Shown here: positions 1 to 6,640 of the stretch, piece by piece
How positions within the stretch are numbered: the first letter of the stretch is position 1
Layout of the letters: the number at the start of each line of letters is the position of its first letter
Source: Stephanodiscus triporus
Lineage: Eukaryota > Bacillariophyta > Thalassiosirophyceae > Thalassiosirales > Thalassiosiraceae
Direction of reading: 5' to 3'
Assembly (NCBI GenBank): GCA_036939755.1
Contig: JALLAZ010001047.1
Location: forward strand, 1-10,574
Length of the DNA: 10,574 nt
Notes under the pieces: generated by a model
Databases searched by the model: none
Seen by the model: the letters and a program-made list of their open reading frames with translations, nothing else
What the model was told of the DNA's origin: nothing
Position numbers and translations under genes: made by a program

Positions 1-298
1 ATGCTGGTCGTCTAATAAGGATTAACACAGCCCTTAATCTTAATTTTTTACGACACGGGGAACAAGAGCCTCCGATCGATTTAGCTGTCGCATCGGAAAA
101 CATTAGCTGGTTCTTAAACCCCGGTATATACGGTATGGGAGGAGAATAATGATTGCTAAAAGAACAATCGCTGTTCGACGACAGAACATAGAGTAGGTTG
201 TAGAGTCTGTCGAGTATTATCGTAAGGTGGCAGTTAGAAGCTTGAAGCTGCCGCATACGTTGGAAGCTCAAAGCTGCTGCACAAACTCATCTGCCTAC

Positions 299-457
299 CT
301 ATGGTATGTAGATACTACAGTCTCCAGTTCAACTGCAACAGGGGAAAAATCGGTAGTTCCCCTAGCTTCTCGTAGAGAGATACGGTAGGAACAGTACAAA
401 GGGAAATATCTCGATTTTTCCCCTGGTGCAATTGAACTGGAGACTGTAGTACCATAG
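299..457. mobile_element. Palindromic MITE-like element (long inverted repeat)
   Basis: Two 40-nt arms, 313-352 and 412-451, are inverted copies differing at only two positions. The arms begin TACTACAGTCTCCAGTTC and end with GGGGAAAAATCG, separated by 59 nt. A short TTCCC/GGGAA pairing continues into the spacer. Pairing also extends outward: CTATGGTA at 299-306 matches TACCATAG at 450-457 once an 8-nt insertion in the left arm is allowed for. A ~140-bp non-coding unit with long terminal inverted repeats fits a miniature inverted-repeat transposable element. TA at both arm ends would suit a Tc1/mariner-like target duplication, but the outer pairing makes the true boundary uncertain. The alternative is a hairpin of other origin. 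A related copy lies at 4781-4910. Confidence 0.6.
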
Positions 458-769
458 CCGGCATGGCCTGCCTGCGCATCGTTGACACCATCGAGAGGCG
501 TCGCGATTGCGATGCAAGTCGCGACAACAGAGACATCTTCACACAAGAAAAGTGTCAAGAACTGCCCTCCTCGCTCTCGGCGGAGGAAGCCCTGCTAGCT
601 CACATCTGCCTCGTGTCCACAACAATCATCTGCCTCGTTTCGCGGAGGGTGACTTCCGCCTCCTCGCCTAATTTACTCACTCCATCTCAGCCTCTCTCCA
701 TTCCATCCTCGGCTCGGCGCCCCTTTTCTTTTTCTCGCACCGCGCATCCATAAAATCAATCCCCTCGTC

Positions 770-798
770 GAGTCGGAGTCGGAGTCGGAGTCGGAGTC
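770..798 (+). repeat. GAGTCG hexamer tandem repeat
   Basis: Four full copies and one partial copy of GAGTCG run head to tail, ending 26 nt before the ATG at 825. The tract therefore probably lies in the 5'UTR or core promoter of the gene that follows. Copy number of such a repeat is likely to vary between strains. No function is visible. Confidence 0.85.
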
Positions 799-824
799 CC
801 CGTCCCTCCGAACGATAAGCGACA

Positions 825-959
825 ATGCGCGCGATGGCCGCGGTCGCCGTCGTCGTCCTCCCGCGCTCGTCGTCCTCCTGCTGCCTCGTTTTCCCCTCCC
901 CTCGCCGCGGGAGTCGCGCGGCCGCCCACGTCCACGTCCACGTCCGTGCCCGCGCCCGG

Positions 960-990
<31 letters not shown>

Positions 991-2172
991 CGTCCTCGAC
1001 GACGATCGCGACCGAGTACGACGACGAACGCGCCGACGACGGCGGCGGCATCTGGCGCCGCGACGACGCGATGACGATGATACGTCCGCGATGGATACCC
1101 ATGGAGCTCGCCGAGCTCGCGTCCGAGGACATGTCGATGTCGTTCGGGGAGTACGCGCGGACGCACGCGGACGCGGAGGCGTACACGAGCTGCGACGACG
1201 ACGGCGACGACCTGCACGAGTGCGACGGACTCGGGAGTTACCTCGGCCCGACCAGGTGGCTGCGCATGACGGACGAGGCGAGGGACGGCATGGACGTCGC
1301 CCACCTCAGCGTGTGGAGGGACGTATGGAGCCGTCCGAGGATGGCGGTGGATTTGGCCGACAGGGTCTCGAGGGAGTGCCTGAGGTGCGTTGTGTTCGTT
1401 TTTTTTTTTTTTTCTTTCTTCTTCTTCTTGAGAGAGGGCCCCCGGGCGTGCGGTTCGTCCTCCTCGTCCGCCTCGTCACGGCCAACTACCTCCGCCGGTT
1501 CTGCGTTCTGACCCGTAACATTGATCTCTCTCTCTATCCAACCTCTAACCGACCAGCTACTGCAGGGAATACATGCTCGATCGACCGCCGCGGCAGTCGT
1601 CGTCGTCGTCGTCTTCGTCGCGCTCCCCTACTGACGATGACGAAGACGGGCGGCCGCCGTCGATACGCATCAAGGTCGTTCCGGCGTCGTTCGGGCTCGA
1701 CGGATTCGAGGACGCGGTGTGGGAGGCGACGGAGGACGCCCTCGTCGGGATCCCTCGCGACGACGACGATGACGAGGGCGCGGCCAGTCGTCGGCGGTCC
1801 GTCACGACGCTCGTTGTCGCCGCTCCGGACCTATTCACGGACCCCGCGCTGCTCGAGGGGGACGGTCGGGAGGGACATCGACCCCGCCTGTCTTCGCCGC
1901 AGGCGGAATTCGAATCGGATCGCTTCCGTGAGTTCGCTTCCGCGCTGGAAGGGAGGCTGGCGGAATTCTCGAGGCTGGTGTGGGCCGGAGGAGCGGGAGG
2001 AGGAGGAGTTACGACGTCGTATTCGTCGTCGTCATCGTCGATCGACGAAGATGTGCACTTCGCCACCTTTCATCCGCTGTGGAGGACGGATGGGGCGGGC
2101 GAGGGGGGGGCGTTGCCACGTGAGTCGTTCCCGTACCCCTGCTTCGCGGTTTCCTCTACGATCAAAGCATAG
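825..2172 (+). CDS. DUF1415-like protein, two exons (825-1384, 1566-2172)
   Basis: Joining the two exons across a GT-AG intron (codon 187 split, AG|G) gives 388 aa. The start has A at -3. The N-terminus is Ala/Ser/Arg-rich with few acidic residues up to about residue 48 and could be an organelle presequence; no clear SAF plastid motif is seen. Residues 48-75 are Asp/Ala-rich, and 90-187 are less repetitive and unrecognised. The second half resembles the DUF1415 family (function unknown, found in proteobacteria, plants and algae): IRIKVVP at 220-226, SVTTLVVAAPDLF at 265-277 like the family's TTLLVxP..L block, then ATFHP at 353-357 like its ASFHP motif, with PYP at 376-378 about where the family has (S)PYP/PFP. 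The family's N-terminal NLCPFA-like motif is not seen, so the copy is divergent. Ser and Asp runs (198-212, 252-256, 338-345) interrupt the domain. A strong alternative donor at 2120 would replace the last 17 residues (see 2120-2258). The gene call is fairly sure; the family is moderately supported. Confidence 0.68.
1385..1565 (+). other. Intron of the DUF1415-like gene
   Basis: A 181-nt intron starts GTGCGT and ends CTGCAG. A T-rich run lies just inside the 5' end (about 1398-1428), a CTAAC branch-like sequence at about 1544-1548, and a CT repeat before it. Removing it joins frame to frame and gives ECLR-EYML across the junction. It is not a reading-frame extension: exon 1's own frame continues into low-complexity Phe/Ser sequence and stops at 1511. 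Confidence 0.75.
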
Positions 2173-2258
2173 GGACAGAAAAAAATGATAATTGGTATTG
2201 CCCTGATGGTTTTTCCGCAGATGGGGAGGATGTACATAAGCAGCTAAAGCTAGATTAA
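2120..2258 (+). other. Possible alternative intron (2120-2220) and terminal exon (2221-2258)
   Basis: GTGAGT at 2120 is an excellent donor, and TTTTTCCGCAG ending at 2220 is a good acceptor. Splicing joins C at 2119 to AT at 2221 and continues in frame for a short tail, HGEDVHKQLKLD, with a stop at 2256-2258, giving 383 aa. Against it, the unspliced frame to 2172 keeps the gene's GC-ending codon use and places a PYP motif at the spacing from FHP expected for DUF1415, whereas 2173-2258 is AT-rich. Both forms may exist; I favour read-through as the main product. Confidence 0.4.
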
Positions 2259-2349
2259 AAGTAACATATATTCATACACAATGACAGTGAAGTAGAAACC
2301 CATTTCAGCAGACGATACGATACGTTAGAGGGTGGAGTGAGAGTATTCA
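2259..2349. other. Short convergent intergenic spacer
   Basis: AT-rich sequence lies between the end of the + strand gene and the end of the tentative - strand gene, so it probably carries both 3'UTRs. No distinct terminator or polyadenylation signal could be recognised with confidence. Confidence 0.4.
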
Positions 2350-2819
2350 TCAAGAGTATGTGGGCGTTAGTCGCCATCGCTGCTCCCGCAGAAGAGGTGA
2401 CACAGTTCTAGACGGCGGACGACAACGAACACAACAATCAAGTAGTACTCGGAAGAAAAGTTGCGATGCATTGGACGGCGTGCCTACCTTGATCGCCAGG
2501 GTGAAGAAACTCGGCAGATTTTTGCCAGTGTAGATGGCATGCTCCAACCTCTTGAAGTCGATCCTGGCCTTGTCGAGGAAGTTCCGATCCAACATTATCA
2601 GGTTCGACAGCAGGACTTTGCATCTGTACATCGCAACGTAACCCTTCATCCCATCGCCGAAAAGAATCTCTCAGGCTGATACGATAAAACTGGTCGGCGT
2701 TCAGCTGCGCACGGCATTGTGATGGTCCTAGCCGCCTGGAATTCGCAACCTACTTTGAGCCACCGCCGGTCCCTAACGGGTATTGACGTCCATTCGTTCA
2801 TGTGCCCCTCATGCTGCAT
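2350..2819 (-). CDS. Tentative small spliced gene or gene remnant, unknown family
   Basis: The frame from 2667 to 2488 on the - strand reads like real protein: 60 residues from ILFGDGMKGY to FFTLAIK with varied composition and no low complexity, unlike most random frames here. It ends at a good donor (AAG|GTAGGC, intron side beginning at 2487) and begins right after a GAG|AG acceptor. Upstream, the frame 2819-2754 (MQHEGHMNEWTSIPVRDRRWLK) ends at another good donor, AAA|GTAGGT. Both junctions are phase 0, so the two exons join cleanly. Left unspliced after 2488, the frame runs to a stop at 2350 (127 aa in total); spliced, the last exon is undetermined. The presumed ATG lies only 4 nt past the stop of the 639-aa gene upstream on the same strand, which is very tight for a separate eukaryotic gene. 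It could instead be the remnant of an older gene. I do not recognise the family. Confidence 0.35.
2668..2753 (-). other. Putative intron of the small - strand gene
   Basis: This 86-nt segment begins GTAGGT and ends GAGAG on the - strand. It carries an in-frame TGA (2671-2673) immediately before the second exon's frame, so the second exon cannot be extended upstream without splicing. Phase 0 at both ends supports the call; there is no transcript evidence. Confidence 0.35.
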
Positions 2820-2823
2820 CCTT

Positions 2824-4743
2824 TCACTCGAGGTACTTTCTCGCGGAATCTGCCATTTCACTCAGAATCGCTTTCGCATCTTTTGTGTTCTGAAAGACGG
2901 GAGTGCCATACGTCGCTCCATGCCTACGCGCTGTGTCAATCAAAGTAGCCGGCGAAATATGTAGGTCGCTCGGTAGTCGACTCGTCCCTTTGATGAGGCA
3001 CAGTATATCGTCGATGACAGGCCGAAGGTTCGATACGCTCGCCGACCTTTCCGACAGCTCGTCCATCAATTTCACAAAATACGAAACGATGTGATTCAGG
3101 TACCGTCCCGTCGAGAGGAGGGGGTAGGCGTTCGTCCGACCCCGTAGGGCGAAGTCGACAATGGTCGACGAGTCGTTGCACATGCCCAATATGCCGTACC
3201 CGCCGAATGGAAGGTGAAATTCAGTGGCGATGCGATTGAACGTCACCGACACGATCGCGCACATCCTGACCGCGCGCAGGGCGTCGTCGTGCGGGTATAT
3301 GTCCGCGAGCGACGTCTTCGCCTGCCACGGGGCGTCGACGTCCTCGTCGGGATGGAAGCAGCACAGGCCAGCTATGGAGACGTAGAACTGCAGCCAGGCC
3401 GGACGCGCTCCCCCGCCCACGATTGGGCCGGAGATGTTCACGTCCATGCCGCCGTGGGGCGCGGCGAAGTACGTCGCCTTCCCGTCGGCGGTCCTATCGA
3501 TGCCAGTTCTCAGGAATAGGGCGGTGGGGACGTAGGCGAAGGATCCGTCCTCGTCCTTCACGCACAGATGCATGCCGAAGTTGGTCACGATCGACCGGGG
3601 GCAGACCTCGACCTTGTGCCCGCACCGGACCAACGCCGCGATCAATTCCTCGGGGAACAGGCACCGCTCCCCCGCGCACGTGACCGCGAAACAATCCTTC
3701 GCCTCGACCCCCGCGGACAGTTTGTGGTAGTTGTGACACAGCTTGTTCAGGAGCACGCACAAGAGTCGATGTTCGACGCCCTCGCGCTTGGTGTGGGTGC
3801 ACTTCAGGTCGCCCCTACCGAGACATAAATCCGGCAACAGCCGTTGATGGATCGGGGTGGGCGGGGGATAGGACCTGTCGTCTGGATCGTAACTTTCCGA
3901 CCTCTCGAGTATCCGCCCCTCCATCGTCGCGACGTGCTTTCGAAAATCGTCCATGTCGAACGCGTCGGGGAACCCCCCGTCCCCCGCGTCGTACGCGAGG
4001 TCGCCCGCGTCGTTCTCTCCCCTGCTCAGATATTCCAACGGCGTGACGACGCGCGACGTGTCGTCGCTCGGCGTCGTCGCCTTCTGGTACGCGTTGATCA
4101 GCGATACCACCTCCATCAGGGAGACGTCGAGGCTCATGCGATCGACGGCCGCGTCGGCCCGGTCGTGGTCGCGTCGTCGGTCGCCCGACTCGTCCTCGAT
4201 GTCGTCGATGTCGTCGTCCGGCGTCAGTATGCACTTGTGGAGGAATTTGGAAATCCTGTTGGAAATCTTTCCGATCGATGCGGCGACGCTCGCGGCCCCG
4301 AGGATCGGCAGCAGGGCCGCGCCGTAGGTCCTCCCGAGGGTCTTGAGGAGGAGGTCGCCGATCGCCAGCTCCAGCTCCTTCTGCAGGAAGAGGTCGTTGA
4401 GCCCGGATCTCTTCTCCGGCTCCAATTGGCCAAGGTATTCGCCGAGGCTCATCACCTTCCATCCGGGATTGCTCTCGACGAAGGCAGGATCGAGCTCCAT
4501 GCATATCACCCGACGACGCTTCTTACTCGCGCTATTCTTGTTCCGGACGACCCTGACGCGGCGGATTTTTTCGATCTCCTCCACCCTCTTCCTGATTGAT
4601 TTTCGGTACCGGTAGAGCCAGTAGAGCGGCGGCGCTAGGAGAGACAACGCGGTGAAAAGGAGGGCGATGTCGAAGAACCCAAGGCCGAGGCCGGGCCTGA
4701 GGCCGAGACGGCCGAGGATCTCGCGAGCCGTCGAAAAGTCCAT
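2824..4743 (-). CDS. Membrane-anchored protein of unknown function, 639 aa
   Basis: A single uninterrupted frame. The N-terminus has one clear hydrophobic segment (about residues 21-44, FFDIALLFTALSLLAPPLYW) followed at once by a strongly basic stretch (45-80, ending SKKRRR). This looks like a signal anchor with the basic side in the cytosol or stroma. A second, weaker hydrophobic stretch (about 140-160, GAALLPILGAASVAASIG) may be membrane-associated. An Asp/Glu/Arg-rich linker (about 175-310) then leads to a long globular-looking domain (about 320-625). Its notable phrases are LLCVLLNKLCHNYHKL, NFGMHLCVKDEDGSFAYVP, HGGMDVNISGP, FHLPFGGYGILGMCNDSS and GRYLNHIVSYFVKLMDEL. The Cys/His and Gly-rich phrases look conserved, and I believe similar unannotated proteins occur in diatoms, but I cannot name a family or reaction. 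Codon use is GC-ending like its neighbours. It is divergent from the TMEM65 gene, 232 bp apart. Confidence 0.8.
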   Translation of the reverse strand: MDFSTAREILGRLGLRPGLGLGFFDIALLFTALSLLAPPLYWLYRYRKSIRKRVEEIEKIRRVRVVRNKNSASKKRRRVICMELDPAFVESNPGWKVMSLGEYLGQLEPEKRSGLNDLFLQKELELAIGDLLLKTLGRTYGAALLPILGAASVAASIGKISNRISKFLHKCILTPDDDIDDIEDESGDRRRDHDRADAAVDRMSLDVSLMEVVSLINAYQKATTPSDDTSRVVTPLEYLSRGENDAGDLAYDAGDGGFPDAFDMDDFRKHVATMEGRILERSESYDPDDRSYPPPTPIHQRLLPDLCLGRGDLKCTHTKREGVEHRLLCVLLNKLCHNYHKLSAGVEAKDCFAVTCAGERCLFPEELIAALVRCGHKVEVCPRSIVTNFGMHLCVKDEDGSFAYVPTALFLRTGIDRTADGKATYFAAPHGGMDVNISGPIVGGGARPAWLQFYVSIAGLCCFHPDEDVDAPWQAKTSLADIYPHDDALRAVRMCAIVSVTFNRIATEFHLPFGGYGILGMCNDSSTIVDFALRGRTNAYPLLSTGRYLNHIVSYFVKLMDELSERSASVSNLRPVIDDILCLIKGTSRLPSDLHISPATLIDTARRHGATYGTPVFQNTKDAKAILSEMADSARKYLE

Positions 4744-4975
4744 GCCATAATAAGTCCGATGATGTGAAGCGCCCGAACGATATTACAAAGTACAAATCAA
4801 ACGATCGTTTCTAAAGTACGTACTTACGATACCTAAATATAATGATGAATATGGGAATTCATATCACATGAGGCGAAAATGCTGTCCTATTTGATTTGGA
4901 GTCTGTAGTACAATCCAGGCCCGGCCCGCCTAAACTAAACTCTCTCTCTCACCCGCACATCGCACATCACACACC
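4744..4975. promoter_or_regulatory. Divergent promoter region between the 639-aa gene and TMEM65
   Basis: Only 232 bp separate the two divergent start codons, so both promoters must lie here or within the genes. The centre is AT-rich and largely filled by a decayed inverted-repeat element (4781-4910). Close to the + strand gene there is a pyrimidine-rich stretch, CTAAACTAAACTCTCTCTCTC (4931-4951), followed by CA-rich sequence up to an ATG with A at -3, which is a plausible initiator/5'UTR. No certain TATA box is visible. Confidence 0.55.
4781..4910. mobile_element. Decayed relative of the 313-451 inverted-repeat element
   Basis: The ends 4781-4801 (TATTACAAAGTACAAATCAA..) and 4890-4910 (..GGAGTCTGTAGTA) are inverted copies matching at 17 of 21 positions. 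The unit is 130 bp, close to the 139 bp of the first element. The right end (GGAGTCTGTAGTAC.AT) matches the right end of the first element (GGAGACTGTAGTAC.AT), and both are followed by GGC/GCC-rich flanks (CCGGCATGGCCTGCC versus GGCCCGGCCCGCC). The shared end sequence and size suggest two members of one non-autonomous family, this one older. The inner sequences do not clearly match. Confidence 0.45.
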
Positions 4976-5987
4976 ATGCTCTTGCTACGACGCCCGTCGA
5001 CGCAAGCGTCGTGGCTGCACCGATCGCCGTCGCTGCATCAGCATCAACGGCAACATCGGCACGGCTCATCGATGATCGGGAGCATCGGCTCGCGGAAGAA
5101 GAAATTGTCGTGGACGGTCCCCGTCGTCGGTCGTGGTCATGATCCGCGAACGAGGAGGAGGATGATGCGCCTTCGACGGCCCGGGGCCGACCCGAGGGGA
5201 GGGGAGGACGCGGCATCGGCATCGGCATCGGCGGCGGCCGCGCTCGAGCCCACCCGTCGGGAGCTGCGCGCGGTCGCGCTGCACCAGGCCGTGCCGTTCG
5301 TCGGGTTCGGCATCATGGACAACTCCATCCTCATCCTCGCGGGGGAGGCGATCGACATCCACCTTGGCGCGGCGCTCGGGATATCCACCATGTGCGCCGC
5401 CGCCGTCGGGAACATCGGAGCGGACTTGGTAAGGAGTGGGGAAAGAAAAAAAATAATAATAAGCGCCGAACGTGAGCCCCGAACCCCCCCCCCGTACTTA
5501 CCCGACGCGAGGCCCGCCCCCCCCCCCCACCGCGGATGGGTAAATCGATCTCGTCGCTTCTCTCGTTTCTCTCTCTTTCTCTCTCTCTCTCTCTCACTCC
5601 CCCGCCCACCCGCCGCCGCCCCGCCCCACCCCACCCCACGCCGCCCCCCCCGTCCAGTGCGGAGTCGCATTCGGCGCGGTATTCGCCGCGTGGATAGAGA
5701 GGATGACGAGCGGCAGGCTGAAATTGCCGCCGATGCCCCAATTGAGCCACGATCAGCGAAATTTGCGCAGCGTGAAGGCGAGCGGACAGCTGGGATGCGC
5801 GGCGGGGTTGACCCTAGGGTGCGTGATAGGGATGTTCCCGCTGCTTTTCTTTTCGGAGGATGCGAGGTCCGACGCCAGTGAGAGGGGGGGGGGGGGAGAA
5901 GGACGAGATGGAGAACGACGTCACTACTACTCCGGCCACCACGCCGCGGGAGGCATCGTGACTGAAAGCGAAGAACTACACAACTAG
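4976..5987 (+). CDS. TMEM65: TMEM65-family mitochondrial membrane protein, two exons (4976-5428, 5658-5987)
   Basis: Splicing gives 260 aa, near the ~240 aa of human TMEM65. Residues 1-75 are rich in Arg, His and Ser and nearly free of acidic residues, as in a mitochondrial presequence. The family core starts at about 103: HQAVPFVGFGIMDNSILILA (103-122), AIDIHLGAALGISTMCAAA (125-143), GNIGADL|CGVAFG (145-157, spanning the splice), then a loop of the usual length and LGCVIGMFPLLFF (204-216). These give three hydrophobic segments, at about 105-123, 130-162 and 196-216. The family's GNxxSD(L) position reads GNIGADL here. Animal TMEM65 sits in the mitochondrial inner membrane and has been linked to sodium-dependent calcium efflux; a similar role here is inference. 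The C-terminal tail (217-260) is hydrophilic and contains a Gly run encoded by a 13-G homopolymer, which is prone to indels and sequencing error, so the last 30 residues are the least secure part. Confidence 0.9.
5429..5657 (+). other. Intron of the TMEM65 gene
   Basis: A 229-nt phase-0 intron begins GTAAGG and ends GTCCAG. Its second half is an unusually long pyrimidine tract with C runs (about 5484-5493 and 5516-5529) and a CT microsatellite (about 5567-5597). Removing it restores the continuous TMEM65 core (GADL-CGVAFG), which makes the splice sites secure. Homopolymer length here is a likely source of assembly error but would not affect the protein. Confidence 0.88.
5884..5896 (+). repeat. 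Homopolymer of 13 G within the TMEM65 C-terminal tail
   Basis: Thirteen consecutive G follow AGA at 5881-5883. They encode Gly residues just after the last membrane segment. A change of one base would replace the final ~30 residues with another frame while leaving the membrane core intact. Confidence 0.9.
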
Positions 5988-6640
5988 TCCTCGTCGGGAA
6001 GGGAACGTCGAGGGTGTCGGAGGGGAACGAAATTACGGTCTGCTTAGGATATAAGGATGCTAGGGAGGTAGGCTGGCCACGAGCTCTAAGGCAGTGAGAT
6101 GCGAAATTGCCATGATGTGCCAACTGGGAAGGATTAGGTGAAAACTTCAGTTGCGTGCCGACCCGGGGAATCGGCTGAACAAGAATCATACCGGCGAATC
6201 TCGATAGTCAAAACTTGCAGTGGGCCGAAAAAGGAAGGACATGCCGCGCCTGCGCGAGTATTTTAGGGCATAGGGTCATATTTCATCTCGTGTACTACTT
6301 ATTATTATTCGGCCCTGATGAAGGAGGCTAAAAGTAGTGCTTCATATATTCTAAGAAAACAAAAAAATCCTTTCCAAGTCGAAGATAATTGTTCAATAGG
6401 AGTCGCCTCCACTGTGATAAATAGAAACAACACTTTCTTAGTAAGACCATATCGCACTTCCCCGCCCTTGACCAACACCATCCAACGAGATTCTATCTAG
6501 TGGAACAAGTGGATCTTTCTACGCGAGAGGGTTAATCTAAAGGATGGCTCCACTCAACCTACTCTTCTATGAAAAAGAACCGTCTGCGCTGCTGTTACTG
6601 GTGGCGTGAACACTTTATATGAATCGATGTTGGATCCTTG
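5988..6640. other. Convergent intergenic region, no gene seen
   Basis: This 653-bp AT-richer stretch separates the 3' ends of TMEM65 (+) and the 1254-aa gene (-), and should contain both 3'UTRs. The only open frame of note (6318-6500, 60 codons) has no start context, motif or splice support. A short imperfect inverted pair (GGGCCGAA near 6223 and TTCGGCCC near 6309) is probably incidental. No RNA gene was recognised. Confidence 0.5.

Larger units (their letters stand above)
1..824. other. No convincing gene; upstream intergenic region
   Basis: I see no reading frame here with protein-like composition or splice-linked continuation. The few short open frames (for example 463-753 on + and 295-558 on -) lie across the palindromic element described separately and show no recognisable motif. 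The left part (1-460) is much more AT-rich than the genes; from about 640 it becomes C/T-rich and merges into the probable promoter/5'UTR of the gene starting at 825. The phrase ATCTGCCTCGT occurs twice, near 605 and 629, which is a minor local repeat. No tRNA-like or other RNA gene structure was recognised by eye. Confidence 0.6.

Noticed and set aside
463..753. Open frame of 96 codons on + upstream of the first gene
   Set aside because: It starts just beyond the palindromic element and runs through C/T-rich promoter-like sequence; no domain, signal or splice support.
3844..4599. Open frame of 251 codons on + opposite the 639-aa gene
   Set aside because: Arg/Val/Asp-rich antisense shadow of a GC-ending coding sequence; no motif, and the - strand frame is complete and protein-like.
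5137..6189. Open frame of 350 codons on - across TMEM65
   Set aside because: It is antisense to both TMEM65 exons and the C-rich intron, with Arg/Ser/Gly-rich composition. The + strand family match is decisive.
6318..6500. Open frame of 60 codons in the convergent intergenic region
   Set aside because: AT-rich codons unlike the neighbours and no recognisable motif; expected by chance in AT-rich DNA.
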